DNA of 64,000 nucleotides from Allomesorhizobium sp043769475 (GTDB lineage: Bacteria > Pseudomonadota > Alphaproteobacteria > Rhizobiales > Rhizobiaceae): NCBI RefSeq assembly GCF_043769475.1, contig NZ_CP171729.1, positions 4,340,001 through 4,404,000 of the forward strand. The letters run 5' to 3'. Positions 33,376-42,903 of the stretch are shown piece by piece. A program made the translations under genes and the position numbers. How positions within the stretch are numbered: the stretch's first letter is position 1; the number at the start of each line of letters is the position of its first letter. The notes below the pieces were generated by a model. It did not search any database, had not been told where the DNA came from, and saw only the letters and a list, made by a program, of their open reading frames with translations.

Positions 33376-34692
33376 ATGACCCTGTCCTACATGCCCGGCT
33401 TCGGCAACGACTTCGAGACGGAGAGCCTGCCCGGCGCGCTGCCACAAGGTCGCAACTCGCCGCAGCAGCCGGCTTACGGCCTCTACGCCGAACAGTTTTC
33501 CGGTTCGCCCTTCACCGCCCCGCGCGGCGCCAACGAGCGCTCATGGCTCTATCGGATACGGCCGAGCGTCAGGCATCACGGCCGCTTCAAGGCGACGACC
33601 GCTTATCCCGAGTGGAAGTCAGCACCCAATATCGGGGACAACGAACTGGCGATCGGACAGCTTCGGTGGAATCCGACACCAATGCCGAACGTCGAGACCG
33701 ATTTCATCTCGGGAATCCGGACGATGACGACCGCCGGCGACATTTATACCCAGGTCGGCATGGCCGCCCATGTGTACGCAGCCAATGTCTCGATGGTCGA
33801 CGACCATTTTTTCAACGCCGACGGCGAATTGCTCGTGGTGCCGCAGGAAGGAGGCGTGCGCTTCGTCACGGAAATGGGCGTCATCGAGGTGCAGCCGGGC
33901 GAAATCGCCGTTCTGCCGCGCGGCCTCACTTTCAAGGTGGAGCTGATCGACGGCCCGGTGCGCGGCTATATATGCGAAAACTACGGCGCCAAGTTCACGC
34001 TGCCCGATCGCGGGCCAATCGGTGCCAATTGCCTCGCCAATCCTCGGGATTTCAAGACACCGGTCGCCTGGTTCGAGGAAAAGGAAAAGCCTTGCCGGCT
34101 GGTTGTGAAATGGTGCGGCTCGTTCCATGTCACCGAGATCGACCATTCGCCCTTGGACGTCGTCGCCTGGCACGGCAATTACGCGCCCTACAAATATGAT
34201 CTGTCGACCTACTCACCGGTCGGCGCGATTCTGTTCGATCATCCCGATCCTTCGATCTTCACGGTGCTGACGGCGCCGTCGGGCGAGGAAGGCACGGCCA
34301 ATATCGATTTCGTCATCTTCCCGCCGCGCTGGCTGGTGGCAGAGGACACCTTCCGTCCTCCTTGGTACCACCGCAACATCATGAGCGAGTTCATGGGCCT
34401 CATCCGCGGCCAGTACGACGCAAAGGAAGAGGGCTTCGTGCCGGGCGGCATAAGCCTTCACAACATGATGTTGGCGCACGGGCCTGATGCTTCCGGCTTC
34501 GAGAAGGCGTCGAAGGTGGATCTCAAGCCGGTGAAGCTCGAAAACACCATGGCCTTCATGTTCGAGACCAGGTTCCCGCAGATGCTGACCCGCTACGCGG
34601 CCGAAACAGACACGTTGCAGCACGATTACGTCGACTGCTGGGCAGGATTGAGGAAGCGCTTCGACGGTACGGTGCGGGGGGACTGGACCTGA
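33376..34692 (+). CDS. hmgA: Homogentisate 1,2-dioxygenase
   Basis: A 438-residue ring-cleaving dioxygenase of tyrosine/phenylalanine degradation, converting homogentisate to maleylacetoacetate with Fe(II) and O2. Signatures are YMPGFGNDFETESLPGALP at the start, PFTAPRGANERSWLYRI, and the metal region FPPRWLVAEDTFRPPWYHRN with EFMGLIRGQYDAK. Length matches the family. ATG 33376 follows GGAGG by six bases. The next steps, maleylacetoacetate isomerase and fumarylacetoacetase, are not adjacent. A MarR-type regulator is divergent and probably represses it. Confidence 0.97.
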   Translation: MTLSYMPGFGNDFETESLPGALPQGRNSPQQPAYGLYAEQFSGSPFTAPRGANERSWLYRIRPSVRHHGRFKATTAYPEWKSAPNIGDNELAIGQLRWNPTPMPNVETDFISGIRTMTTAGDIYTQVGMAAHVYAANVSMVDDHFFNADGELLVVPQEGGVRFVTEMGVIEVQPGEIAVLPRGLTFKVELIDGPVRGYICENYGAKFTLPDRGPIGANCLANPRDFKTPVAWFEEKEKPCRLVVKWCGSFHVTEIDHSPLDVVAWHGNYAPYKYDLSTYSPVGAILFDHPDPSIFTVLTAPSGEEGTANIDFVIFPPRWLVAEDTFRPPWYHRNIMSEFMGLIRGQYDAKEEGFVPGGISLHNMMLAHGPDASGFEKASKVDLKPVKLENTMAFMFETRFPQMLTRYAAETDTLQHDYVDCWAGLRKRFDGTVRGDWT

Positions 34693-34847
34693 TTTCTGCC
34701 TTCGTGCCGCCCGACGTCCTTCTGGTTGGCCGGCATGAAAGAAATGCCGCACTTGTTGGGTTCGCACGCATTCACACAAAGCGTGATTTTGCGCGTTGCC
34801 GGGTCTCTGTTAATCTTGTTCCCATCCAATCTCCTGGAAGGATGACG

Positions 34848-35045
34848 ATGATGAGAAAAGCGCTTTTGCTGGCTGCTGCACTTGGCCTCTCAACCTCCAC
34901 CACTTTTGCCTGCGAATTCCAAAGGTCCGCCAAGGTAGACGCCACCGTTGTCGCGAGCGTCACGCCGGCCGCACCGCAGTCAACGCCGGCGACTAAGCCG
35001 GTGGTCGTGAAGGAAGAGCCTTCCCAGGAGGAAGAAGCCGAGTAG
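34848..35045 (+). CDS. Small exported peptide, hypothetical
   Basis: A 65-residue protein with a signal peptide (residues about 1-22, MRKALLLAAALGLSTSTTFA) and a short Ala/Thr-rich mature part ending in an acidic tail (KEEPSQEEEAE). One cysteine follows the cleavage site. AAGGA precedes the ATG at 34848 by five bases; 34851 is also possible. No family recognised. Between hmgA and a Pro-rich membrane protein gene on the same strand. Confidence 0.6.
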   Translation: MMRKALLLAAALGLSTSTTFACEFQRSAKVDATVVASVTPAAPQSTPATKPVVVKEEPSQEEEAE

Positions 35046-35179
35046 TCGGCGCCGCCAAACCCTCGGACCTGCGGACGGCGATGCATGGATCGGTGTCCGC
35101 ACCTGCTCCATTTCAAGAAATGAAACCGAATCCGCTATTGTGCGTTGTCCCGTCAGCTTAACCTGACGGAGTACCGACA

Positions 35180-35650
35180 ATGGCCAACCCATCACGTATA
35201 CCGGATCCCCGCCTGAATGATCCGGAGAACCCGTCCACGCCAGTCGGAGCCGATCCGCTAAGCTCTGACCCGCGGCTGAATCCCGCCAACTCGCAAGATC
35301 CACGAGTTGTCGACAACCGCAACGTCGTGCAGTCCCGAGGCGCCGGCAGCGGCGTTCTGATTGCCGCCGTTGTGCTTGTACTCGCCATCATCGCTTATTT
35401 CGTGTTCGCGCCCGGCACCGACACGGCCGTGACCCCGACAGGCGACACGACGACCACCGAACCGGCAACGCCGGCGCCTGACGCGACGGCTCCTGCAACG
35501 CCTGCCCCGGATGCAACCGCTCCTGCGCCCGACGCAACGGCTCCGGCCGCCCCTGCCGATCCGGCAACGCCAGCGCCCGATGCGACCGCTCCGGCTGAAC
35601 CGGCGCCGGCTCCTGCCGAGCCTGCTCCGACCCCTGCCCCCGCGCAGTAA
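35180..35650 (+). CDS. Single-pass membrane protein with Pro/Ala-rich repeat tail
   Basis: A 156-residue protein. The N-terminal 50 residues are polar, with three degenerate DPRL repeats (PDPRLNDP, SDPRLNPA, QDPRVVDN). Residues about 57-78 are a transmembrane helix (GVLIAAVVLVLAIIAYFVF). The remaining 75 residues are low complexity, with four copies of a PAPDATAP-like unit, the kind of extracytoplasmic linker seen in envelope proteins. It has no catalytic features. Ends in a hairpin at 35679. Confidence 0.7.
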   Translation: MANPSRIPDPRLNDPENPSTPVGADPLSSDPRLNPANSQDPRVVDNRNVVQSRGAGSGVLIAAVVLVLAIIAYFVFAPGTDTAVTPTGDTTTTEPATPAPDATAPATPAPDATAPAPDATAPAAPADPATPAPDATAPAEPAPAPAEPAPTPAPAQ

Positions 35651-35678
35651 GCCGCGGCGATAATTGCAACAGAAGTTC

Positions 35679-35703
35679 CAGCGGCCCGGGCCACGGGCCG
35701 CTG
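35679..35703 (+). terminator. Possible terminator hairpin
   Basis: CAGCGGCCCG (35679-35688) pairs with CGGGCCGCTG (35694-35703), a 10-bp stem with a five-base loop. It is followed by GTTGGTTTGG, a weak T tail. It lies between the convergent genes ending at 35650 and 35719. Confidence 0.5.
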
Positions 35704-35718
35704 GTTGGTTTGGCCAAA

Positions 35719-36003
35719 TTACTGTTCTTGCTTACCGCGCGTCAGCTCCTGCAGAACCCTGCAGGCGAATCCCAACGAAAACAGCCCCCACAGCATGCTA
35801 GCGGCGATATCGAGCACAGTGACCGCATGTGCGAAGCGCAGTGTCTGGTCGAACGTGAGATTAAGACCGAGGCCGACATCCGTGATCCATTGCATGCCAA
35901 TCTGCGCGTAAAAACGGGCAATGGCGTCAACGACCAAAGCGACGACGCCTATTCTCAGAAAATTGGTTTGCAGCCACCCCCTCATAGCAGCCGTCTCGCT
36001 CAC
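35719..36003 (-). CDS. Small membrane protein downstream of lpd
   Basis: A 94-residue protein with two hydrophobic segments (about residues 18-36 and 57-80). The GTG at 36003 overlaps the lpd stop (GTGA), which favours translational coupling; an ATG at 35985 is the alternative and would start MRGWLQTNF. I do not recognise the family. As the last gene of the mdh-suc-lpd run it may be a passenger of the TCA operon. Confidence 0.65.
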   Translation of the reverse strand: MSETAAMRGWLQTNFLRIGVVALVVDAIARFYAQIGMQWITDVGLGLNLTFDQTLRFAHAVTVLDIAASMLWGLFSLGFACRVLQELTRGKQEQ

Positions 36004-37406
36004 ATGTGGATCGGTTTGAAGAAGGTGGCGAGCGCTGCCTCCTTGACCGCTTCCGACATGGTCGGATGGGCGTGGCAAGTACGGGCTAGGTCTTCCGACG
36101 AGCCGCCGAACTCCATCAGCACCGCGGCTTCGTGGATCATCTCGCCGGCGCCGAAGCCGACGATGTGAACGCCGAGCACCCGGTCCGATGCCTTGTCGGC
36201 AAGGACTTTCACGAAACCGTCGGTGTGCAGGCTGGCGCGTGCGCGGCCATTCGCGCTGAACGGGAATTTTCCCGCCTTGTATTCGACGCCCGCCTTCTTC
36301 AGCTCTTCCTCGGTCTTGCCGACCGCGGCAATTTCGGGGCTGGTATAGACCACGCCCGGGATCACGTCGTAATTCACATGTCCGGCCTGCCCGGCGATGA
36401 TCTCGGCCACCGCCACGCCCTCTTCCTCCGCCTTGTGGGCGAGCATCGGACCGGCGATGACGTCGCCGATAGCAAAAATGCCGGCGACATTGGTTCTCAA
36501 ATGTCCGTCGGTCTTCACCCGGCCGCGTTCGTCGAGTTCGACTCCCGCTTCGGCCAGCCCGAGCCCATCCGTATAGGGCCGGCGTCCCGTCGAGATCAGC
36601 ACGACATCCGCCTCGATCGTTTCGGCATCGCCGCCCTTGACCGGTTCGAAAGTGACCGAAGCGCCCTTCTTGGTCTTCGCTACGGCTGTGACTTTCGAGC
36701 TTAGCTTTATGTCAAAACCCTGCTTGGCCAGCATGCGCTGGAACTGTTTTGCGACTTCGCCATCCATGCCGCCGAGGATCGTGTCGAGGAACTCGACCAC
36801 GGTCACTTTGGCGCCGAGCCGCGCCCAGACCGAGCCGAGTTCGAGCCCGATGACGCCGCCGCCCACCACCACCAGATGGCCGGGCACCTTTGCGAACTCC
36901 AGGGCGCCGGTCGACGAAACGATCACCTTCTCATCGAAATCGACCTCGACGCCCGGAATGCCGGCAACGTCGGACCCGGTGGCGATGACGATGTTCTTCG
37001 TCTCGATCTCTTCGATCTTGCCGTCCTCGCCGGCGACCGCGACCTTGCCTGCGCCGAGCACCTTACCCGTCCCCCGGAACACGTCGATCTTGTTCTTCTT
37101 CATCAGGAAATCGAGGCCCTTGACGTTCTGCTCGACCGTCTGGTCCTTGTAGGCCAGCATGTTCTTCAAATTGAGCTTCGGCGTGCCGACTTCAACGCCC
37201 AGCGCCGCGAAGGAATGCCCCGCCTCCATGAACATTTCCGACGCATGCAGCAGGGCCTTGGAGGGGATGCAGCCGACATTGACGCAGGTGCCGCCATGGG
37301 TGGGGCGCTTTTCGACCACCGCGGTCTTGAGGCCGAGTTGCGCCGCCTTGATCGCGCAGACATAGCCGCCCGGGCCGGTTCCAATCACCACTACATCGTA
37401 AGCCAT
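36000..37406 (-). CDS. lpdA: Dihydrolipoyl dehydrogenase (E3)
   Basis: A 468-residue flavoprotein that re-oxidises dihydrolipoamide for the 2-oxoglutarate dehydrogenase complex. The FAD motif is VVVIGTGPGGYVCAIKAAQ, the redox disulfide GGTCVNVGCIPSKALL (Cys pair four apart), the NAD motif VVVGGGVIGLELGSVW, and the C-terminal His-Glu base region ends HAHPTMSEAVKEAAL. It sits in the same run as sucA and sucB, so this is probably the 2-oxoglutarate-complex E3. SucB is 1.1 kb upstream, separated by a MAPEG and an unknown gene. Confidence 0.97.
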   Translation of the reverse strand: MAYDVVVIGTGPGGYVCAIKAAQLGLKTAVVEKRPTHGGTCVNVGCIPSKALLHASEMFMEAGHSFAALGVEVGTPKLNLKNMLAYKDQTVEQNVKGLDFLMKKNKIDVFRGTGKVLGAGKVAVAGEDGKIEEIETKNIVIATGSDVAGIPGVEVDFDEKVIVSSTGALEFAKVPGHLVVVGGGVIGLELGSVWARLGAKVTVVEFLDTILGGMDGEVAKQFQRMLAKQGFDIKLSSKVTAVAKTKKGASVTFEPVKGGDAETIEADVVLISTGRRPYTDGLGLAEAGVELDERGRVKTDGHLRTNVAGIFAIGDVIAGPMLAHKAEEEGVAVAEIIAGQAGHVNYDVIPGVVYTSPEIAAVGKTEEELKKAGVEYKAGKFPFSANGRARASLHTDGFVKVLADKASDRVLGVHIVGFGAGEMIHEAAVLMEFGGSSEDLARTCHAHPTMSEAVKEAALATFFKPIHM

Positions 37407-37488
37407 TTTCCATCCTTATGCATTTGAGCGGCCTCGCCCGCTCACTGAAATTATGATCCGGCGTGGCGGTTTGCCACCGCGGAGCCGC

Positions 37489-37980
37489 TCACTCCTGGCA
37501 ACCCTTCAATGCAAAAACATCCCACGGCAGCTTCGAAAGCCCATCCGCGCCAAAAGCCGCCGATCCTTGCAGCGAATGGCCGAGATCCGGGAAGATCAAC
37601 CTGGCCGGCGCGTCGGCGCCCTCCGCCGGGAGAAGTTCGATGTTGCCCTTGTCGTCGGACGTGTAGATAACACCCTGCCAGACCGTGCAAACCGCAAGCT
37701 CAGCCCCGGTCACGTCGCCTTTCGAGCACTTGTACATCAGCATGCCGTTGGGCCGCGGCACGTCTTCCGTCCACATCACGATGCCGTCGAGCACCAAATT
37801 ATCTTCGAGAAGCATGCGGAATGTGTTGGTTACGACCGCCGGGTTGTGCGTGGGCGTGAAGTTGATCTCGGCCACGCCGTCGCGTTCGCCATAGACGGCG
37901 AGTTCCATCGGGCAGGCCGCCAGCGCCGGCGCGGACGACGGCGCCAACATGCCGAGCACGGCAATGGTTCGCGCTGTCAA
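37489..37980 (-). CDS. Exported protein of unknown function in the suc-lpd cluster
   Basis: A 163-residue protein. Taking the TTG at 37980 gives a clean signal peptide (TARTIAVLGMLAPSSAPALAA) followed by the mature ACPMELAVYGERDG. A TTG at 38043, overlapping the MAPEG stop (TTGA), would give a longer leader and is possible. The mature protein is beta-rich with cysteines in YKCSKGD, LAVCTVW and the C-terminal KGCQE. I do not recognise the family. The start is uncertain. Confidence 0.65.
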   Translation of the reverse strand: MTARTIAVLGMLAPSSAPALAACPMELAVYGERDGVAEINFTPTHNPAVVTNTFRMLLEDNLVLDGIVMWTEDVPRPNGMLMYKCSKGDVTGAELAVCTVWQGVIYTSDDKGNIELLPAEGADAPARLIFPDLGHSLQGSAAFGADGLSKLPWDVFALKGCQE

Positions 37981-38039
37981 AACCGGCGCTCTGCCTCCGG
38001 CACCGGAGGCAGATGGCTTCTTGGACTGACGGAGCAGCC

Positions 38040-38444
38040 TCAAGACACCAGCCTGATCAGCATCAGCAGAAGACCCAAGATCGACGCGAACCAGGCGATC
38101 GTCCGGGCCACCGGAATGCCCGCTGCGTAAAGCACCAGGTAAAACACGCGGGCGATCAGCCACAGCCAGGCTCCGGTTGCACCAATGCCGCCCGCTTTTC
38201 CCGTGACCACCAGCGCCAGTGCCAGGGCGATGAAGGCCGGATAGGTTTCGAGCAGGTTCTTCAACGCCCGACCGAGCCGACCGGCCACCACACTACGCGA
38301 AACACGGTTCTCGTCGCGCGGACTGAACAGGTATTTCGGCCCAAGGTCCATCGTCGCGATCCCCTGAACGACGATCTGCAGCAACAGCAACACGACGCTC
38401 CACGCAAGAACGGCAATCTCGGTCGATGCAGCAGCGGCTTCCAT
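38040..38444 (-). CDS. MAPEG-family membrane protein
   Basis: A 134-residue membrane protein with four hydrophobic helices (about 8-30, 63-80, 85-107, 112-132). The FSPRDENR loop after helix one and the RALKNLLETYPAFIALAL helix are the MAPEG pattern (glutathione/eicosanoid-metabolism relatives; bacterial members are mostly uncharacterised). The ATG at 38444 follows GGGGGAGA. It lies 92 bp beyond sucB in the TCA cluster. Confidence 0.87.
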   Translation of the reverse strand: MEAAAASTEIAVLAWSVVLLLLQIVVQGIATMDLGPKYLFSPRDENRVSRSVVAGRLGRALKNLLETYPAFIALALALVVTGKAGGIGATGAWLWLIARVFYLVLYAAGIPVARTIAWFASILGLLLMLIRLVS

Positions 38445-38536
38445 GGAAAATCTCCCCCGGTCGCATGTTTCCGGAAGCGGAATTGCTTCCGAAGGGCGCT
38501 ATCGCAAACCGCGGCTACAGGATCGGCGAGCCGCGT

Positions 38537-39844
38537 CTAGAGGTCCAGTACCAGTCGTTCCGGATCCTCGAGGCTCTCCTTGACCCGCACCAGGAACGTC
38601 ACCGCTTCCTTGCCGTCGACGACGCGGTGATCGTAGCTGAGCGCAAGGTACATCATCGGCCGGATGACGATCTGGCCGCCGACCACGACCGGCCGCTCCT
38701 GGATCTTGTGCATGCCGAGAATGCCCGATTGCGGGGCGTTTAGGATCGGCGTCGACATCAGCGAGCCATAGACACCGCCGTTCGAGATGGTGAAGGTGCC
38801 GCCCTGCATGTCTGCCACCGACAGCTTCCCGTCCCGCGCGGCGAGACCCAGCCGGCCGATCTCCTTCTCGATCTCGGCGATGCTCATCTGGTCGGCGTCC
38901 CGCACCACCGGCACGACGAGGCCCTTTTCGGTGCCGACAGCCACGCCGATATGGGCGTAGTTCTTGTAGACGATGTCCGTGCCGTCGATCTCGGCATTGA
39001 CCGCGGGGATTTCCTTGAGCGCATGCGTAACAGCCTTGGTGAAGAAACCCATGAAGCCGAGCTTCACGCCATGCTTCTTCTCAAACAAATCCTTGTATTT
39101 GGTCCGCATGTCCATCACCGCCTGCATGTCGACCTCGTTGAAGGTCGTCAGCATGGCGGCGGTGTTCTGCGCGTCCTTCAGCCGGCGCGCGATGGTCTGG
39201 CGCAGACGAGTCATCTTCACGCGCTCTTCGCGCGCTTCGTCGCCGGCAGAAGATGGCGCGCGGGCGACGGCCGGCGCGGCGGGTGCGGGTGCGGCCTGCG
39301 GGGCTGAAATCCCCTTGGCCAAGGCTTCGAGCACGTCGCCCTTCAGAACCTGGCCGCGCTTGCCGGTGCCCTCGATCTGATCGACGGCGACATTGCTTTC
39401 GGCAAGCAGCTTGGCGGCCGCCGGCGCCGGCGGCATCTTGCGGTCGGCAATCGGCGTATCGCCGGCGACCACGCTAGCCTTTTCGACCGCTTCCTGCGCC
39501 GAGTCGGCGCCCGCCTTGCCCGCTGCTTGCGCGACTGCCTCGGGCCTGGCCGTGTCTTTCGCAGGCTCCGCTTTCGCCGGTTCCTTGGCAGCAGGCTTTG
39601 CGCCCGCGCCTGCCGAGATCGTGCCGAGCAACGCGCCGACGCCAACCGTCTCGCCATCCTTGGCCGCGATTTCGGCCAGCGTGCCGGCTGCAGGCGCCGG
39701 CACCTCGATCGTCACCTTGTCGGTTTCGAGCTCGACCAGCGGCTCGTCGGCCGCGATCGCATCGCCTGCCTTCTTGAACCATTTGCCGATGGTCGCCTCG
39801 GTGACGGATTCGCCGAGCGTGGGAACGCGGATTTCGGTAGCCAT
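38537..39844 (-). CDS. sucB: 2-oxoglutarate dehydrogenase E2, dihydrolipoyl succinyltransferase
   Basis: A 435-residue E2. One lipoyl domain (1-78) has the lipoylation site LVELETDKVTIEVPAP (Lys43). Then a long Ala/Pro/Lys linker, the peripheral-subunit-binding domain at about 140-175 (KLLAESNVAVDQIEGTGKRG), and the catalytic domain with the active-site His-Asp in ALSYDHRVVDGKEAV. It transfers succinyl groups to CoA. It follows sucA by 57 bp, the usual sucAB order, with lpd two genes on. Confidence 0.98.
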   Translation of the reverse strand: MATEIRVPTLGESVTEATIGKWFKKAGDAIAADEPLVELETDKVTIEVPAPAAGTLAEIAAKDGETVGVGALLGTISAGAGAKPAAKEPAKAEPAKDTARPEAVAQAAGKAGADSAQEAVEKASVVAGDTPIADRKMPPAPAAAKLLAESNVAVDQIEGTGKRGQVLKGDVLEALAKGISAPQAAPAPAAPAVARAPSSAGDEAREERVKMTRLRQTIARRLKDAQNTAAMLTTFNEVDMQAVMDMRTKYKDLFEKKHGVKLGFMGFFTKAVTHALKEIPAVNAEIDGTDIVYKNYAHIGVAVGTEKGLVVPVVRDADQMSIAEIEKEIGRLGLAARDGKLSVADMQGGTFTISNGGVYGSLMSTPILNAPQSGILGMHKIQERPVVVGGQIVIRPMMYLALSYDHRVVDGKEAVTFLVRVKESLEDPERLVLDL

Positions 39845-39901
39845 TTTATGCCTGTCCGTTTCTGAATGTCTTGGTTGCCTTGGTCGTCCGAAACCACTTC
39901 G

Positions 39902-42889
39902 CTACTCGCCGAGCGCATCCTCGAGGAATGCCTGCAACTGCGCCAGATGCTTCGACATCAGGCCGGTCGCGGGTGACGCCGCTGCCGGCCGTCCCGTATA
40001 GCGCACGCGCTGATGCTTGGCGTCGATATGCGCAAGCACCCACTCCAGATAGGGATCGATGAACGACCACGCACCCATGTTCTTGGGCTCTTCCTGGCAC
40101 CAGGTCATTTCCGCGTTGCGGAAGCGCGACAGTTCGGTGATCAGCGCCTTGGCCGGGAACGGGTAGAGCTGCTCGACGCGCAGCAGGTAGATGTCGTTGA
40201 TGCCGCGCTTCTCGCGCTCCTCGTAAAGATCGTAATAAACCTTGCCGGAGCAGAGCACGACGCGGCGTATCTTCGAATCCTTGACCAGCTTGATCGGCTG
40301 GTTGGGCAGGAGTTGGGCATCATCCCACAGCAGACGGTGGAAGGCGCTTTCGCCCGACATCTCGGCCAGCGTCGACACTGCGCGCTTGTGGCGCAGCAGC
40401 GATTTCGGCGTCATCAGGATGAGCGGCTTGCGGAAGTCGCGCTTCAACTGCCGGCGCAGAATGTGGAAGTAGTTTGCCGGGGTGGTGCAGTAGGCGACCT
40501 GCATGTTGTCTTCGGCGCAGAGCTGCAGGAACCGTTCCAGGCGCGCCGACGAATGCTCCGGCCCCTGGCCTTCGTATCCATGCGGAAGCAGGCAGACGAG
40601 TCCCGACATGCGCAGCCACTTGCGCTCGCCGGACGAAATGAACTGGTCGAACACCACCTGCGCGCCATTGGCGAAGTCGCCGAACTGCGCCTCCCAGAGC
40701 GTCAGCGCCTTGGGGTCGGCCAGCGAATAACCGTATTCGAAGCCGAGCACCGCCTCTTCCGAAAGCATCGAATTGACGACTTCGTATTTTGCCTGCGCAG
40801 CACTCAGATTGTTCAACGGGATGTAGCGGTTCTCGTCCCTCTGGTCGTAGAGCACCGAATGGCGCTGGGAGAAGGTGCCGCGTTCGGAATCCTGGCCGGA
40901 GAGCCGGACCGGATTGCCGTCGAGCAATATGGAGCCGAACGCCAGCGCCTCGGCGGTCGACCAGTCGATGCCTTCTCCGGAATCGATCATCTTGCGACGC
41001 GTCTCGAGGAAGCGGCTGATCGTCCTGTGCGCCTCGAAGTCCTCTGGCACCTCGGTCAGCTTTTTGCCGATTTCCTTGAGCGTTTTCAGCGGCATGGCGG
41101 TCTTGCCGCGCCGTTGCTCGTCCTGATTGTCGGCGGTGCGGAGACCCGTCCAGGCACCGTCCAGCCAATCGGCTTTGTTGGGCTTGTAGGCCTGCCCGAC
41201 TTCCCACTCGCTTTCGAGATGGGCGCGCCAGTCTGCCTTCATCTTTTCGAACTCGTCCTCGGTCAGGTGCCCTTCGGCAATGAGCTTTTCGGCGTAGATC
41301 TGCACCGTCGTCTTGTGCGAACGGATGCTGCGATACATGATCGGCTGCGTGAACGCAGGCTCGTCGCCTTCATTGTGGCCGAAGCGCCGATAGCAGAACA
41401 TGTCGATGACGACCGGCTTGTGGAATTTCATCCGGAATTCGATCGCTATCTTGGCGGCGTAGACGACCGCTTCCGGGTCGTCGCCATTGACGTGCAGGAT
41501 CGGCGCTTCGATCATCTTGGCCACGTCCGACGGATACGGCGACGAGCGCGAGAAGCGCGGATTTGTGGTGAAGCCGATCTGGTTGTTGATGATGAAATGC
41601 AGCGTGCCCGCCACGCGATGGCCGCGCAGCCCGGATAGCCCTAGGATTTCGGCGATCACGCCCTGGCCGGCAAAGGCGGCGTCGCCATGCAGCAGCAGAG
41701 GCAGCACCTTGGCGCGGTCTTCCAGCGGGATGATCTCATCTCGGCCGCGACCGTAAAGCAGGTCTTGCTTGGCGCGCGCCTTGCCCATCACCACCGGATC
41801 GACGATCTCGAGATGCGACGGGTTGGCGGTCAGCGACAGATGCACCTTGTTGCCGTCGAACTCGCGATCCGACGATGCGCCGAGATGGTATTTCACGTCG
41901 CCGGAGCCTTCGACGTCGTCCGGCGTGTAGGAGCCGCCCTTGAATTCGTGGAATATCGCCCGGTGCGGCTTGGCCATCACCTGGGACAGCACGTTGAGGC
42001 GGCCGCGATGCGCCATGCCGAGCACGATGTCCTGCATGCCGAGCGCGCCGCCGCGCTTGACGATCTGCTCCAGCGCCGGAATCAGCGATTCGCCGCCGTC
42101 GAGGCCAAAACGCTTGGTGCCCTTGTATTTGACGTCGATGAACTGCTCGAAACCTTCCGCCTCGATCAGCTTCTGCAGGATCGCCTTCTTGCCAGCCGGG
42201 GTGAAGGCGATGCCCTTGTCCGGACCCTCGATGCGCTCCTGCACCCACGCCTTTTCTTCCGGGTCGGACATGTGCATGAACTCGACGCCGAGCGTCGAGC
42301 AGTAGGTCCGCTTCAATATGTCGAGCATCTCGCGGATGGTCGCGTATTCGAGCCCCAGGACGCGATCAATGAAGATCTTCCGGTCGTAATCCGCTTCCGT
42401 GAAGCCGTAGGCTTCCGGCGACAGTTCATTGTAGTCCTCCATCGGCTTGGCGATGCCGAGCGGATCGAGATTGGCGTGCAGGTGGCCGCGCATGCGGTAG
42501 GCGCGGATCATCATGATGGCGCGCACGGAATCGCGCGTCGCCTGCAGCACGTCGGCGTCGGAAAGCACTGTCCCGCCGGCAGCCGCCCTGTCCTTTACCT
42601 TCTTTTCCAGATGTTTCTCGACCAGGCCCCAATCGCCGTCCAGCGCCGACACCAGCTCGCCATTGGCCTGAAGCGGCCAGCTCGGCCGCGCCCACGACGC
42701 GCCCTTGGCGTTCTTTTTCACATCGCCGGCGTCATCCTTCAGCGCGCCGAAGAAGTCGCGCCACTGCGGGTCGACAGACTGCGGATCGTCCTCATAGGCG
42801 GCGTGCAGTTGCTCGATGTAATCGGCATTGCCCCCATAAAGAAACGAAGTGAGGGAAAATTGGTCGTTGGCCTGATCTTGTCGTGCCAT
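39902..42889 (-). CDS. sucA: 2-oxoglutarate dehydrogenase E1
   Basis: A 995-residue thiamine-diphosphate E1, full length for this family. The N-terminal FLYGGNADYIEQLHAAYEDD segment, the thiamine-binding region (GDAAFAGQGVIAEIL) and the C-terminal QEEPKNMGAWSFI are all present. It decarboxylates 2-oxoglutarate and succinylates SucB. Upstream lies a cupin gene and downstream sucB at 57 bp. Confidence 0.98.
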   Translation of the reverse strand: MARQDQANDQFSLTSFLYGGNADYIEQLHAAYEDDPQSVDPQWRDFFGALKDDAGDVKKNAKGASWARPSWPLQANGELVSALDGDWGLVEKHLEKKVKDRAAAGGTVLSDADVLQATRDSVRAIMMIRAYRMRGHLHANLDPLGIAKPMEDYNELSPEAYGFTEADYDRKIFIDRVLGLEYATIREMLDILKRTYCSTLGVEFMHMSDPEEKAWVQERIEGPDKGIAFTPAGKKAILQKLIEAEGFEQFIDVKYKGTKRFGLDGGESLIPALEQIVKRGGALGMQDIVLGMAHRGRLNVLSQVMAKPHRAIFHEFKGGSYTPDDVEGSGDVKYHLGASSDREFDGNKVHLSLTANPSHLEIVDPVVMGKARAKQDLLYGRGRDEIIPLEDRAKVLPLLLHGDAAFAGQGVIAEILGLSGLRGHRVAGTLHFIINNQIGFTTNPRFSRSSPYPSDVAKMIEAPILHVNGDDPEAVVYAAKIAIEFRMKFHKPVVIDMFCYRRFGHNEGDEPAFTQPIMYRSIRSHKTTVQIYAEKLIAEGHLTEDEFEKMKADWRAHLESEWEVGQAYKPNKADWLDGAWTGLRTADNQDEQRRGKTAMPLKTLKEIGKKLTEVPEDFEAHRTISRFLETRRKMIDSGEGIDWSTAEALAFGSILLDGNPVRLSGQDSERGTFSQRHSVLYDQRDENRYIPLNNLSAAQAKYEVVNSMLSEEAVLGFEYGYSLADPKALTLWEAQFGDFANGAQVVFDQFISSGERKWLRMSGLVCLLPHGYEGQGPEHSSARLERFLQLCAEDNMQVAYCTTPANYFHILRRQLKRDFRKPLILMTPKSLLRHKRAVSTLAEMSGESAFHRLLWDDAQLLPNQPIKLVKDSKIRRVVLCSGKVYYDLYEEREKRGINDIYLLRVEQLYPFPAKALITELSRFRNAEMTWCQEEPKNMGAWSFIDPYLEWVLAHIDAKHQRVRYTGRPAAASPATGLMSKHLAQLQAFLEDALGE

Positions 42890-42903
42890 CGCACTAGCCT
42901 TTC

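Noticed and set aside
35450..35640. Repeats as a tandem-repeat element or CRISPR
   Set aside because: They are in-frame codon repeats of a PAPDATAP-like protein tail, without spacers.
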